A DNA stretch of 64,000 nucleotides from Candidatus Kryptobacter tengchongensis (GTDB taxonomy: Bacteria > Bacteroidota > Ignavibacteria > Kryptoniales > Kryptoniaceae), in assembly GCA_001485605.1 (NCBI GenBank), contig FAON01000009.1, positions 62,001 to 126,000 of the forward strand, written 5' to 3'. Under the pieces are notes generated by a model, which did not search any database, had not been told where the DNA came from, and was given only the letters and a program-made list of their open reading frames with translations. Every line of letters starts with the position of its first letter. The first letter of the stretch is position 1. Positions 1 through 9,073 of the stretch are shown piece by piece. The position numbers and the translations under genes were made by a program.

Positions 1-441
1 TTTGCTTGTGTTTTTACACATCTTGCCCTTTGGAAGGTGCTTAAAATTTCAAAGTTGACTTCCAATATACATCTTTTACCCCTACTTCTAATTTTAATGG
101 CTTCAATTTTTTTCATTTTCCAGTCCAAAATATATACAAAATTAGTGGGTTTCGTCACTTTGATTAGCTCACTCTTTACACTGTTCTTATATCGCACAAA
201 CATCATAAAATTTGCCAAAGAATTCGCGATCTCGTATCTCATTTTGTTATTTCCGTTTTTAATCGTAAATGGAACACTCACGGGTTCATTTACAGCTGAA
301 CCAATCGTCTGGTATAACGAAAATGCAATATTAGGAATTAGAGTTCTAACGATACCGATTGAGGATTTTTTATATGCCTTCTCTTTAATTATTTTGAATA
401 TTGCATTAGTAGATTTTCTAATAAAGTTGAAAAATCATTAA
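1..441 (+). CDS. Lycopene cyclase domain protein, C-terminal part (5' end outside window)
   Basis: The frame is open from base 1 without a stop, so the gene begins upstream; the GTG at 37 is only an internal codon. The visible 146 residues hold several hydrophobic helices and the pattern VWYN...GIRVLTIPIEDF near the end. That W-N/G-R/PIED signature is typical of the small membrane-embedded lycopene cyclase domain (CrtYc/CrtYd type, found fused in Bacteroidetes) that closes the rings of lycopene in carotenoid synthesis. No other carotenoid gene is visible in the window. It ends convergently with the next gene, the two stop codons sharing the bases TTAA. The assignment rests on motif recognition; the missing N-terminus could carry a second copy of the domain. 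Confidence 0.7.
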   Translation, partial: FACVFTHLALWKVLKISKLTSNIHLLPLLLILMASIFFIFQSKIYTKLVGFVTLISSLFTLFLYRTNIIKFAKEFAISYLILLFPFLIVNGTLTGSFTAEPIVWYNENAILGIRVLTIPIEDFLYAFSLIILNIALVDFLIKLKNH

Positions 442-1463
442 AATTCAATTTCATATTTTATGCCTTCCCTTCTTGATAGTTTTTCAAATACCTCATGAAT
501 ATGAACAATGCGATATTTCCCACTTATGAGACGAGTTAATTCATCTGAATTATCACATAAAAACTCGTAAGCTTTTCGCACATCTTGTGATGTGAAATGA
601 AAGACTCCTTTGATCGTTATTTGATCATAGTGAATTCTCGTTGCATCAAAATTTACTTTCGTCCCAGCTGGACAACCACCAAATAAAATTACCATTCCAC
701 CTTTTGCAACAAGTTCAACGCTTTCTTCCCATACCTCTGGCTTTCCTGTGCATTCAATAACTAAATTAGGTCCTATACCCGATGTAATTTCCCTTAACCT
801 ATCAAAGAGGCTAAACTCTGATACATTTATAATTTCGTCCGCCCCAAAGTTTAATGCAATATCAAGTCTTTCTTTGTGTCTTCCTGCGACGATGAGATTA
901 ACATTAAAAAATTTTTTTATCGCAAGTGTAAACATTAATCCGATAGCTCCATCACCAATTACCAAAACTGAGTCCCCCTCTCGGATATTTAAATTTCTTA
1001 TTCCGTTCATCACACACGAAATTGGTTCAAGAAAAGACGACTGGGTGAAGGATAAATTTTTTGGTTTTATAAACATATTCTTCTTGACAATTCTCGCTGG
1101 GACTTTGGCAAATTCGGAATACGCCCCCAAAAAGATACCTTCAAACAAATTAACACATAAATTTTCATCCCCTCTTCTACAATAATAGCACTCACCACAA
1201 GAGGCGGAATTTGCAAACATTACTTCATCACCTTCTTTGAAATTTTTAACTCCAGCTCCAACCTTATAGATAACACCTGAACACTCATGCCCGAAAAGCA
1301 TTGGGAATTTAAATTTTGGATGTCCCCGAAGATACATTTTCAAATCTGTTCCACATGTAAGGGCGGACCTAACTCTAACAATAACCTCACCATCCATCGG
1401 CTCTGGAATTTTAACATCCTTTATTTCAATTTTTCTTATATTGGTTAAAAAAGCACTTAACAT
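438..1463 (-). CDS. Zinc-dependent medium-chain alcohol dehydrogenase
   Basis: A 341-residue MDR-family NAD(P)-dependent dehydrogenase. It carries the catalytic zinc ligands Cys37 (in TCGTD), His59/Glu60 (in FGHE) and a Glu near 146 (LEP). Cys89, Cys92, Cys95 and Cys103 form the structural zinc lobe (CGECYYCRRGDENLC). The nucleotide-binding loop GDGAIG lies near 170. Overall it resembles threonine or sorbitol dehydrogenases, but the substrate cannot be told. ATG at 1463 is preferred over a TTG two codons upstream. It lies 17 bases after the hydroxyacyl-CoA dehydrogenase gene on the same strand, so the two are probably co-transcribed. Confidence 0.85.
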   Translation of the reverse strand: MLSAFLTNIRKIEIKDVKIPEPMDGEVIVRVRSALTCGTDLKMYLRGHPKFKFPMLFGHECSGVIYKVGAGVKNFKEGDEVMFANSASCGECYYCRRGDENLCVNLFEGIFLGAYSEFAKVPARIVKKNMFIKPKNLSFTQSSFLEPISCVMNGIRNLNIREGDSVLVIGDGAIGLMFTLAIKKFFNVNLIVAGRHKERLDIALNFGADEIINVSEFSLFDRLREITSGIGPNLVIECTGKPEVWEESVELVAKGGMVILFGGCPAGTKVNFDATRIHYDQITIKGVFHFTSQDVRKAYEFLCDNSDELTRLISGKYRIVHIHEVFEKLSRREGIKYEIEF

Positions 1464-1480
1464 TTCCAACTATCACATTT

Positions 1481-2698
1481 TTAACTTTTAACTAAAAGCA
1501 GAGCTGGTTTGTATCTATTGGATATGAATTCCTCACAAGCAAGATTTAGAAAATTGATTATATTTTTCAAGCCAATTTGTTCCCCAAGCTCAAATGGACC
1601 AGCTGGAAATTTAACAAGTTTGAAGGCAAGATCTATATTTTCTTTGCTTGCGAGACCCTCCATCAGAGCATAAAATCCTTCGTTTATGATCATCGCAATA
1701 GTCAAAGCGAGGACAACTTTTTGCGATTCATTCAATTCATTCTTTTGGCTTAAAATTTTTTTGCATATTGTATCGGCAAGATTTATAAACTTTTTGCTAA
1801 ATTTATATTTTACTTTCTCACGCCTCAAAAAGTCATGCAGTTTTTTTTCTTTTCCAACATAATAATAAAATCCTGCGTTCGTTTTTCTGCCGAGCAAACC
1901 AGCTTCAACAAGCTTTGCTTGAAATGTAACGGGTTTAAACCTTTCCTCATAATTAAATCTCTCATAAATTGATCTTGATACAACATAATTTACATCAAGT
2001 CCCACATAATCAATCACTTCAAACGGTCCAAGTTCAAGCCCAAAAAGTTTAAATGCTTGATCTATTTCTTCTATTTCCGCAAGTCCAATCTCATACGCAC
2101 GCAACGGCTCAAGATAAAAATGTCTTGAAATTCTATTAACTATAAACCCTGGCGAATCTTTAACAACGATTGGTGAATGCCCAATTTTTTTCAAAAATTC
2201 AACAGTCTTTTCAACAACCTCATCCGATGTATGCTGTGCTTTCACGACCTCAACAAGTTTCAAAACATACGGCGGATTAAAAAAATGAGTTCCGATAACC
2301 CTATACGGATTCTCCGTTGCAGAAGCAATCTTTGTGACCGACATTGAAGATGTGTTAGTCGCAAGTATAGTTGATGGAGGACATCTGTCATCAAGTTCCT
2401 GGAAGATTTTTCGCTTTACATCAATATCCTCAATCACCGCTTCAAAAACTATATCAGCAGTTATAAAATGTTTTAACTTCGTCGTCGGATGAATTTTTGT
2501 TAAAATATTATGAAACTGTTCCTTTTTAATTGTCCCTATTTCAATCGCCCTTTGAAGATGAGCCCTTATTTTTTCAAGCGCATTTTGCAATGTCTCATTT
2601 GATATGTCAAACAATATAACATCATAACCTGCTTGTGCCATAACCTGTGCAATTCCACTCCCCATTCTGCCAGCTCCAACAACTCCGATAGTGTTCAT
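1481..2698 (-). CDS. 3-hydroxyacyl-CoA dehydrogenase (3-hydroxybutyryl-CoA type) with duplicated C-terminal domain
   Basis: An NAD-dependent dehydrogenase that oxidises 3-hydroxyacyl-CoA to 3-ketoacyl-CoA, either in beta-oxidation or in butanoyl-CoA metabolism. The N-terminal Rossmann fold has GAGRMG at 8-13 and the acidic Asp31 that selects NAD. The catalytic pair is His138 (GTHFFNPP) and Glu150 (KLVE). A first 3HCDH C-terminal domain spans about 185-280. A second, similar one follows at about 300-400 (FPAGPFELGEQIG), making the protein 405 residues rather than the usual ~285. No thiolase or enoyl-CoA hydratase gene is nearby, so the pathway is open. Confidence 0.9.
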   Translation of the reverse strand: MNTIGVVGAGRMGSGIAQVMAQAGYDVILFDISNETLQNALEKIRAHLQRAIEIGTIKKEQFHNILTKIHPTTKLKHFITADIVFEAVIEDIDVKRKIFQELDDRCPPSTILATNTSSMSVTKIASATENPYRVIGTHFFNPPYVLKLVEVVKAQHTSDEVVEKTVEFLKKIGHSPIVVKDSPGFIVNRISRHFYLEPLRAYEIGLAEIEEIDQAFKLFGLELGPFEVIDYVGLDVNYVVSRSIYERFNYEERFKPVTFQAKLVEAGLLGRKTNAGFYYYVGKEKKLHDFLRREKVKYKFSKKFINLADTICKKILSQKNELNESQKVVLALTIAMIINEGFYALMEGLASKENIDLAFKLVKFPAGPFELGEQIGLKNIINFLNLACEEFISNRYKPALLLVKS

Positions 2699-2718
2699 TT
2701 CTTTTTTTACTTTTGTTT

Positions 2719-3294
2719 TTAAATGAAACTTCCATCTGAAACTTTGTATCTTCTTATAGCTTGAACAACTGCCTTCTCAAATTCTTCAACTGGACTTACA
2801 ACTATGATTTTTATCTTTGCGATTTTTATTTCCGCCTGTTCAGAACCTTCAAATTTTACATTTATCTCAACATCATAATCCCCAATTTTAAACTCAACTT
2901 TATCAGTTTTTCTATCCGACTTTATAAAATTTTTTCTGTTTAACATCCCCCACGCCGAAATAACTGCCTTTTCAACCATTTCAACTTTTTCAATCCTTGA
3001 AAGTTTAATTTCAATCGTTACCTCATCAACCTCGGAATAGCCAGTTGATTTGATTATCACATCGTTAGTTGTATCCCTTTTCATTGAAACCTTGTAAAAA
3101 ACTTTTATCTCGCCAGGATAATAATTTCTGCTATCAAAAGATTTTCTCTTTTTAACTTTCGGGGCGAGTTCAACAGCTTTGTTAATTCCCTCACGGGCAA
3201 ATTTTAAGGCTTCTTTAACCCCAGCTAAAGTTTCAAAATTCAAACCCATCGTGAGTAAAAATATGAAAACCCTAATCAGCAATTGATGCCTCAT
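2719..3294 (-). CDS. Exported protein of unknown function
   Basis: A 191-residue protein with a short hydrophobic N-terminus (LLIRVFIFLLTMGLN) that looks like a signal peptide ending near residue 24. The rest is rich in alternating Val/Ile/Glu/Lys strands, which suggests a beta-rich periplasmic domain. I do not recognise the family. Its ATG lies inside the end of the amidase gene (23-base overlap), so the two are translationally coupled, and a link to cell-wall turnover is a guess from that context only. A single Trp and no Cys are visible in the mature part. Confidence 0.6.
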   Translation of the reverse strand: MRHQLLIRVFIFLLTMGLNFETLAGVKEALKFAREGINKAVELAPKVKKRKSFDSRNYYPGEIKVFYKVSMKRDTTNDVIIKSTGYSEVDEVTIEIKLSRIEKVEMVEKAVISAWGMLNRKNFIKSDRKTDKVEFKIGDYDVEINVKFEGSEQAEIKIAKIKIIVVSPVEEFEKAVVQAIRRYKVSDGSFI

Positions 3295-4783
3295 ACTCTT
3301 CTTTAAATTTTTTTACAGCATTGAAAATCGTTCTTGCTATCTTCCACTGATTTGTCTCGCTTCTTAGATATTTCTCTTCTTCTGGATTTGAAAGATAGCC
3401 CATCTCAACGAGAACGCTTGGCATTGAAGCCCCGACAAGGACATAAAAACCCGCCTGGCTTACTCCATTGACTTTTATATCCAGAATTTTTCCCGCCTCC
3501 TTATGCAAAATCTCGGCAAATCTTTCGCTATTTTTAACATAAACATTATGAGCCATCGCAGTTAATATATAGCTTTCATCTGTCAAATGCTTATATCTCT
3601 CCTCGTAATTTTCCTCAAGTTTTATAACAGCATTTTCCCTTTCCGCAATTCTAATGGCATCCTCAGTTTTACCAGGTCTTAAAATATAAACTTCAAATCC
3701 ATTTGCGCTATGTGGTTTATACGGCATTGAATTACAGTGCAAACTTATAAAAATTTTACCACCATTTGAATTTGCTATCTGCCCACGCCTATATAACTCA
3801 ACAAACTCATCCTCCTCTCTTGTCATAACGACCTTTATTCCAAGATTTTCAATCAGCGTTTTCAACTTTTTTGCAACAGCAAGAGTTATATCTTTCTCAC
3901 GAGTTCCATAAACTCCAATCGCACCAGGATCCTTGCCACCATGCCCAGCATCAATTACGACAACATCAAGCAAAAATTTTCTTTTGACATCTTCAATCCT
4001 TGAGATTATTTCATCAATGTAAAGTGATATTAAAATATCTGTCCCATTTTTATCGGCTATGACCTCGTAATGTTTTATCTTTGGTTTTAATTTGAAAGAT
4101 ATCTGAACCGAGCGCGAATGAGGTATGACTTCAATATCACTGAAAAGCTCTGGAGCTGATAGATTTTTTAAAGCGGAAATATCAACCTTAGCATTTGCAA
4201 TTGTTATATAAAGCCAGTTATTTCTCCCAAGCCAGACTTCATAATCGGAAATTTTCCTTGCGGTTAAAATTTTAAATAAATAGCCGTTCTTTCTTTTTTC
4301 AACCTTTACATCGTAAACATCAAATTTGGGCAGACTCACCTCAACTGGTTCAGAGATTGAAATAATTATCATATTGTTTTTCTCATCAAACTTGAAATCG
4401 TGTGGGAAATAACGGCTGAAAATTTCAGAAAAATACTTAACAGGGACAAAAATTTTCCCAGCCCCAGAAATAACCTCAACTGGAATCTGAAAAATCTTCA
4501 CTTCATCACCTGAGGACACAACGATAAAAGGGTTTTCAGATATAAACTTAAAAGTGTTGTCGGAAACTTTGAAAGTTAGCAAGTTATTTAATGTATCCGT
4601 TCTATACTCAATTCCAAGAAGCCCCAAAAGATCAGGCAAAGAAATGTAAAGAGTTTTCGCCTCACGGAATGCAGGGATCACCTCAATTTTATTGTTTATC
4701 TTAACCTTAAAAACATCGGCATTCAAAGTTTCAAAAATCAAAAGAATTAAAACAAGATATTTTAACAGCCTCCTCACAAACAT
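3272..4783 (-). CDS. N-acetylmuramoyl-L-alanine amidase (Amidase_3) with copper-amine-oxidase-like N-terminal domain
   Basis: A periplasmic zinc amidase that cuts the bond between muramic acid and the peptide stem. From the ATG at 4783 it is 503 residues with a signal peptide (LLKYLVLILLIFETLNA). A domain at about 25-145 resembles the Cu-amine-oxidase-N1 fold often found on cell-wall enzymes; a beta-rich linker of AMIN type follows. The catalytic domain from about 270 has VVIDAGHGG (zinc His), the Glu in TREKD, His in ISLHCNS and the catalytic Glu in LVEMGYLS. The ATG two bases after the stop of the upstream gene is preferred to a start 33 bases earlier that overlaps it. Confidence 0.9.
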   Translation of the reverse strand: MFVRRLLKYLVLILLIFETLNADVFKVKINNKIEVIPAFREAKTLYISLPDLLGLLGIEYRTDTLNNLLTFKVSDNTFKFISENPFIVVSSGDEVKIFQIPVEVISGAGKIFVPVKYFSEIFSRYFPHDFKFDEKNNMIIISISEPVEVSLPKFDVYDVKVEKRKNGYLFKILTARKISDYEVWLGRNNWLYITIANAKVDISALKNLSAPELFSDIEVIPHSRSVQISFKLKPKIKHYEVIADKNGTDILISLYIDEIISRIEDVKRKFLLDVVVIDAGHGGKDPGAIGVYGTREKDITLAVAKKLKTLIENLGIKVVMTREEDEFVELYRRGQIANSNGGKIFISLHCNSMPYKPHSANGFEVYILRPGKTEDAIRIAERENAVIKLEENYEERYKHLTDESYILTAMAHNVYVKNSERFAEILHKEAGKILDIKVNGVSQAGFYVLVGASMPSVLVEMGYLSNPEEEKYLRSETNQWKIARTIFNAVKKFKEEYEASIAD

Positions 4784-4784
4784 C

Positions 4785-5822
4785 TCAAAATTCAACTTTC
4801 TTCTTGCCAGCATCAACTTCTTTGATAAATTTAATTAACCCCCTGAAATAATTTTCTTGATCATCATACATACACATATGACTTCCATTTGGGCAGAAAA
4901 GGTAACTTCCGTTTTGAACCTGCGTTGCCATCCATTTCATATGTTCTGGGTCCATTGTGTCATATCTTGCCCCAATGACAAGTGTTGGGACTTTAATTTT
5001 ATTTAAATCTTTGGATCTATCCCATTTTTCAAGTCGCCCCGAGATTCCAAACTCACTTGGTCCCTGCATCAAAACATAAATTTTCTCATTCGTATGATTG
5101 AATGCCCTCACAACGGGATCAGGCCATTCCTCAACTGGGATTCTCAAAACATGCTTGACATAGTAATGCTTCAAAAGAAGTTCCATATATTTTGGATTTT
5201 TATACTCACCTTTCGCTTCAAAATCACGGATTTGTTTTAAAACCTCAGGTGGTATATCTTTTGATAAAACCTCATCAGCGTATCTATCATATTCAGGACA
5301 GCTTGACATCATATTTGAAATGATCAATGCTTTGAGATTTTCCTGATACTTTAGGGCATATTCTATTGCGAGGATGCCACCCCAAGAATGACCAAGAAGA
5401 TAAAAATTATCTTTATTAAGCCCAAGTGCTTTCCTAACCTGTTCAACCTCCTCAACAAACCTCTCCGTTACCCAGAGGGAACTGTCATCAGGTTGATCTG
5501 AATACCATGAGCCGAGCTGATCATAATAAATAAATTCTATACCCTCCTGTGGAAAGAAACTTTCAACACACTCCCAATATTCATGCGTTGAACCAGGTCC
5601 CCCGTGTAAAAGCAAAACTTTTATTCTTGGATTATTTCCAAATTTTTTCGTCCAGACCTTAAAAGTCCCCTTCGGGGTTTGAACTGAGATTAACTTCACA
5701 CCACCTGTTTTAACTTTCGCCTCCTCAGGTCTGAAATACTCTTCCAGAGTTGGTTTCCCACGCTTTGCACAGGCGAACAAAAAAATTGAAACAACGGCAA
5801 GCAAAGGAATTAAACGAAACAT
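4785..5822 (-). CDS. Proline iminopeptidase-like alpha/beta hydrolase, predicted lipoprotein
   Basis: A 345-residue alpha/beta hydrolase of the S33 proline iminopeptidase type. It shows the oxyanion segment HGGPGS (73-78), the nucleophile elbow GHSWGG with Ser146, an acidic residue in GARYDTMDP, and the closing His in GSHM. The N-terminus has a hydrophobic stretch ending in LFACAK, a lipobox with Cys18, so the enzyme is likely anchored in a membrane facing the periplasm; most family members are cytoplasmic. The likely role is release of N-terminal proline or other residues from peptides. It heads the unit that runs through the cell-wall amidase. Confidence 0.85.
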   Translation of the reverse strand: MFRLIPLLAVVSIFLFACAKRGKPTLEEYFRPEEAKVKTGGVKLISVQTPKGTFKVWTKKFGNNPRIKVLLLHGGPGSTHEYWECVESFFPQEGIEFIYYDQLGSWYSDQPDDSSLWVTERFVEEVEQVRKALGLNKDNFYLLGHSWGGILAIEYALKYQENLKALIISNMMSSCPEYDRYADEVLSKDIPPEVLKQIRDFEAKGEYKNPKYMELLLKHYYVKHVLRIPVEEWPDPVVRAFNHTNEKIYVLMQGPSEFGISGRLEKWDRSKDLNKIKVPTLVIGARYDTMDPEHMKWMATQVQNGSYLFCPNGSHMCMYDDQENYFRGLIKFIKEVDAGKKKVEF

Positions 5823-5884
5823 ATCACACCTAATTTTTTAATTAAATTTATCAAAACCTTCAACAAATATCAAAATTTACCCAT

Positions 5885-5913
5885 AAAATGAAAATGCCAG
5901 CTTGACGCTGGCA
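5885..5913 (-). terminator. Intrinsic terminator after rpiB
   Basis: On the minus strand TGCCAGC pairs with GCTGGCA across a five-base loop, followed by TTTTCATTTT. It lies about 135 bases past the rpiB stop and before the iminopeptidase gene, so it could end the rpiB transcript. The long distance from the stop lowers confidence. Confidence 0.6.
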
Positions 5914-6047
5914 AAAGAATTCATCTTATCAACCGTTGAAGTTCCATAAGAAAAAACAATTTCACTGCAAACGGTAAAGGTTCATTCAAAAGCATCGTGA
6001 AATTAATCCGTCCCCAACATTGAAATTTTCTCCCTTATCAACTTAAT

Positions 6048-6488
6048 TTAAAGTCCCGTCAACTTATGTATTTTCTCAACCCTTCGCTCATGTCTTCCAC
6101 CTTCAAACTCCGTCTCAAGCCAGACTTTAACTATTTCTTTTGCGATCTCCCATGAGATAAGCCTTGCACCAAATGTTAACACATTTGCATTATTATGCTG
6201 TCTTGAAAGTTTGGCTTCCTCAACAGAGCAGCAATTTGCAGCTCTGACACCTTTGACTTTGTTTGCAACTATAGAAACGCCAATTCCCGTGCCACATATA
6301 AAAACGCCTCTTTCACACTCTCCAACTCCAACCGCCTTAGCAGCGGGATATGCAAAGTCAGGGTAATCGCTTGAATCGGGGGAAAAACAACCGAAATCAA
6401 CAACTTCATGTCCAAGTTCATTCAATAATTTTTTTACTTTTTCTTTATATTCAAATCCAGCGTGATCGCTCGCAACGGCTATTTTCAT
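6048..6488 (-). CDS. rpiB: Ribose-5-phosphate isomerase B
   Basis: A 146-residue RpiB/LacAB-family enzyme interconverting ribose-5-phosphate and ribulose-5-phosphate in the pentose phosphate pathway. It begins with the family pattern VASDHAGFEYKEK (phosphate/substrate contact) and carries the catalytic Cys region FICGTGIGVSIVANK, followed by VRAANC. Length matches the family. It is a single gene between two terminators (6506-6537 upstream, 5885-5913 downstream). Confidence 0.95.
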   Translation of the reverse strand: MKIAVASDHAGFEYKEKVKKLLNELGHEVVDFGCFSPDSSDYPDFAYPAAKAVGVGECERGVFICGTGIGVSIVANKVKGVRAANCCSVEEAKLSRQHNNANVLTFGARLISWEIAKEIVKVWLETEFEGGRHERRVEKIHKLTGL

Positions 6489-6505
6489 GGTGGGGAAATT
6501 TTTAT

Positions 6506-6537
6506 TTTTAAAATAAAAACGCAGGCAAACGCCTGCG
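6506..6537 (-). terminator. Intrinsic terminator after the TPR-protein operon
   Basis: On the minus strand CGCAGGC and GCCTGCG form a perfect seven-base stem with a four-base loop, followed by TTTTTATTTT. It sits about 40 bases after the stop of the TPR gene and just before rpiB. Confidence 0.85.
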
Positions 6538-6574
6538 AAATTAAAAACCTTATTCCAAAAATAAGTTTAGGAAT

Positions 6575-7849
6575 TTATATTCTATAAGGCACAGTGATGC
6601 TCTCACCTATCCAGTCATAACATCCACCAGTTATCGCAATTTTGCCTTCTTTTATTTTTCTTTTGTTAAAGAAATAATCCTCCTGGGTTGGGACAAGTGT
6701 CTCCAGATTTTTTATTCTTTGATTTGCTTCATTTGCAACGCTTGGATCAATTTTTTTCGCAAGTTCATAATACTCAACCGCAAGTTGATAAACAAGTTTA
6801 TCTACAAAATCAATCTTTGTCCAATCGCCTCCTTTTGTCGTTTTAACACATTTTGCAACAGCTGCTTCATAGATCTGTGCTATTTCAAGATATGGTCTTC
6901 CCCAGTTTTTATCCTTTGCCATAGCCCTCCTTGCCCAAATCCTCGCCTGCTCAAAATTGTCAAGCTCACGATAGCAAACCGCAATGTTGAGTATTATCTC
7001 CTTTGCATCTGGGTTAATCTTCAATGAGCGATTATAAACATCAATTGCTTTCTTATACTCCCCAACACGCTGATAGCAGTAACCAAGGCGATTCCAGTAA
7101 GTTTCGTTATCAGGAAATTTTTTTGTCAACTTCTCAAGATATGGAATTGCATTTCTATAATCCTCCGCACGAATATAAAGGTTAGCAATCGTCCATATAA
7201 GTTCTGTATTCTCTGGATCTACCTCAAGTCGTTTCTTGTTAAGTTCAATTAACTCGCTTATATCCTTCACAAGCGCTCTCAATCTATCATTTGCAGTTAC
7301 ATTTTGGGGATCTTTATCAAGGACTTTACGATATAATTCAATTGCTTTCTCCCTATACTCTGGGTTTTCCTCCATATGTTTTATGTAAAGGACACCAAGG
7401 CGATCAATATAGTAAAATTCTATATGCTCAAAATCAAGCTCAATCCCTTTCTCGTATGCCTGTATCGCTTCAATCTCCCTGTTTGTATAATAATTTTCAA
7501 GAACATACCCTTTTCTCAAATAATACTCAGATGCGTTCTCAGGATGATACTTTATCGCATTGTCATAAATTATCAAAAGTGTATCAGCGTATTGTGTTTT
7601 CTTTTCTGGTGGCGCTTCTTCATAAAATTTAAGATAAATTTTCTCCATCGCCTTATAAAGAGTTTTAAACCTCGTCGGCTGCATCTCCATAACTTTCCAC
7701 CCGTATGGGAAAGCACTCACATAGTCCCCAGTTTTGAAATATTCATAAAATAAAGACCAATTTTTCAAAACTTCTATTGAATCCTGCTGGGTCCCCTGTG
7801 CGAAAATTACCCCGGAAATAAAAAATAATGTCAAAATTACCTTTCTCAT
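6575..7849 (-). CDS. Exported TPR-repeat protein
   Basis: A 424-residue protein from the ATG at 7849; an upstream TTG in frame overlaps the previous gene and is less likely. It starts with a clean signal peptide (KVILTLFFISGVIFAQ) and continues with many tetratricopeptide repeats (for example YWNRLGYCYQRVGEYKKAI), so it is probably a periplasmic scaffold for protein contacts. It is last in a five-gene unit with an outer-membrane barrel and a lipoprotein, which suggests an envelope role. No enzymatic motif is visible. Confidence 0.8.
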   Translation of the reverse strand: MRKVILTLFFISGVIFAQGTQQDSIEVLKNWSLFYEYFKTGDYVSAFPYGWKVMEMQPTRFKTLYKAMEKIYLKFYEEAPPEKKTQYADTLLIIYDNAIKYHPENASEYYLRKGYVLENYYTNREIEAIQAYEKGIELDFEHIEFYYIDRLGVLYIKHMEENPEYREKAIELYRKVLDKDPQNVTANDRLRALVKDISELIELNKKRLEVDPENTELIWTIANLYIRAEDYRNAIPYLEKLTKKFPDNETYWNRLGYCYQRVGEYKKAIDVYNRSLKINPDAKEIILNIAVCYRELDNFEQARIWARRAMAKDKNWGRPYLEIAQIYEAAVAKCVKTTKGGDWTKIDFVDKLVYQLAVEYYELAKKIDPSVANEANQRIKNLETLVPTQEDYFFNKRKIKEGKIAITGGCYDWIGESITVPYRI

Positions 7850-7853
7850 TTTG

Positions 7854-9068
7854 CTAATCCTCAAGTTTTTGTTTTACAAACCAAATTTCTCCTGTATTTA
7901 CTCCGATTGAAATCCTTAAAATCCTGTCCCGCACTATTTCAAGCTCACCTCTAATTCCATACTCAATTGCCAAATTCAACCTCGTGTCAAAACTCACAGG
8001 AAAACCAAACCCAACAGTTAAAAATAACTCGTTTATTTGCTTCTCATCTATTTTAAAATATGTTCTGTTATAAAAAATTCCAAATCTGTAAGATGTCTTT
8101 TCAAAAAAACCAGCGGTCACTTCTCTTGACGGTAAAATCTCAAGCCCAGTTCCAACCCTTAAAGCATCGGTTATCTCAGGTGGATGCTCGCCGTTAATTT
8201 CAAACTTTCTCCAGTTCTGATAATAAACATCGCCTGAAAATTGAACCCTATCTCTCACAAAATAACTCAAACCGAAACCAGCCCTATAAGGTAACTTCAA
8301 TTTTAATTCATTAACTTCTGAAATAGTTGAGCCACCTGGCACAGGAACGGTATACTCAACGGATGTCAAACCTTTTAAATTAACGGGTGAAGAAAACACA
8401 AATCCCATTGTAAAAGAATTTCTCCCAACGCCAAGACCATAAGCAATTCCAGCGGTAAAGCCAAGCCCCCCACAATTTCTCTCACGCTTTATTCTTGAGA
8501 AGAAAAATTCAGAGCTTCCAAAATCAACATCCCATGAATTAATTATCGTCCCAAAGTAATATTCACCCCTAACACCAATGCTTAGTTTACCGAATGGCTT
8601 AAATGAAAACCCGAAGACGAAATTTGAAATCCCACCTTCACCTTTATATAACTGAGAAAAATATCTATTTTCAATCAATGAATCTTTTTTAACCGCATAA
8701 TTTGCTGTGCTAAACGGCATCACTCCAGTTGCAAATGTCAATCCATATTTTTTCCATAGTGGAATTGCAAACATAACTCCATCAAAATTTCCACTTGTCA
8801 AAAAAGTATTTTTAAATCTATCCTGCGTTGATGTGCCCTCATAAAGATAACCACCTGAAACTCTCACCCTTGCAAGCTCGCTCCATAAAGCTGGATTATA
8901 TCGGTTTATATAAATCGGGTCAAAGAGAGCAATCCCAAGCCCACCAAGTCCAGCAGTTTTATCAACCGTTGAAAAACGCAAAACTCCAAGACCAAACCTT
9001 GAATAAATTGAACCTCCAGCAATTGAAATTGAATAAAGAAAAAACAAAATTAAAAATTTAAATCTCAT
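7854..9068 (-). CDS. Outer-membrane beta-barrel protein (FadL-like or PorV-like)
   Basis: A 404-residue protein with a signal peptide (FLILFFLYSISIAGGS), then repeated amphipathic, aromatic- and glycine-rich strands of the kind that build a beta-barrel. The early segment SRFGLGVLRF...AGLGGLGIAL...NPALW resembles the N-terminal plug region of FadL/OmpP1-like transporters and of FCB-group PorV-like proteins. The substrate is unknown. The gene is five bases after the DUF4270-like lipoprotein gene and four bases before the TPR-protein ATG, so all three are probably made together. Confidence 0.7.
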   Translation of the reverse strand: MRFKFLILFFLYSISIAGGSIYSRFGLGVLRFSTVDKTAGLGGLGIALFDPIYINRYNPALWSELARVRVSGGYLYEGTSTQDRFKNTFLTSGNFDGVMFAIPLWKKYGLTFATGVMPFSTANYAVKKDSLIENRYFSQLYKGEGGISNFVFGFSFKPFGKLSIGVRGEYYFGTIINSWDVDFGSSEFFFSRIKRERNCGGLGFTAGIAYGLGVGRNSFTMGFVFSSPVNLKGLTSVEYTVPVPGGSTISEVNELKLKLPYRAGFGLSYFVRDRVQFSGDVYYQNWRKFEINGEHPPEITDALRVGTGLEILPSREVTAGFFEKTSYRFGIFYNRTYFKIDEKQINELFLTVGFGFPVSFDTRLNLAIEYGIRGELEIVRDRILRISIGVNTGEIWFVKQKLED

Positions 9069-9073
9069 CTGCC

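Noticed and set aside
748-1185. Plus-strand 145-codon frame
   Set aside because: It lies wholly antisense to the zinc alcohol dehydrogenase, whose motifs are clear; it has no known domain.
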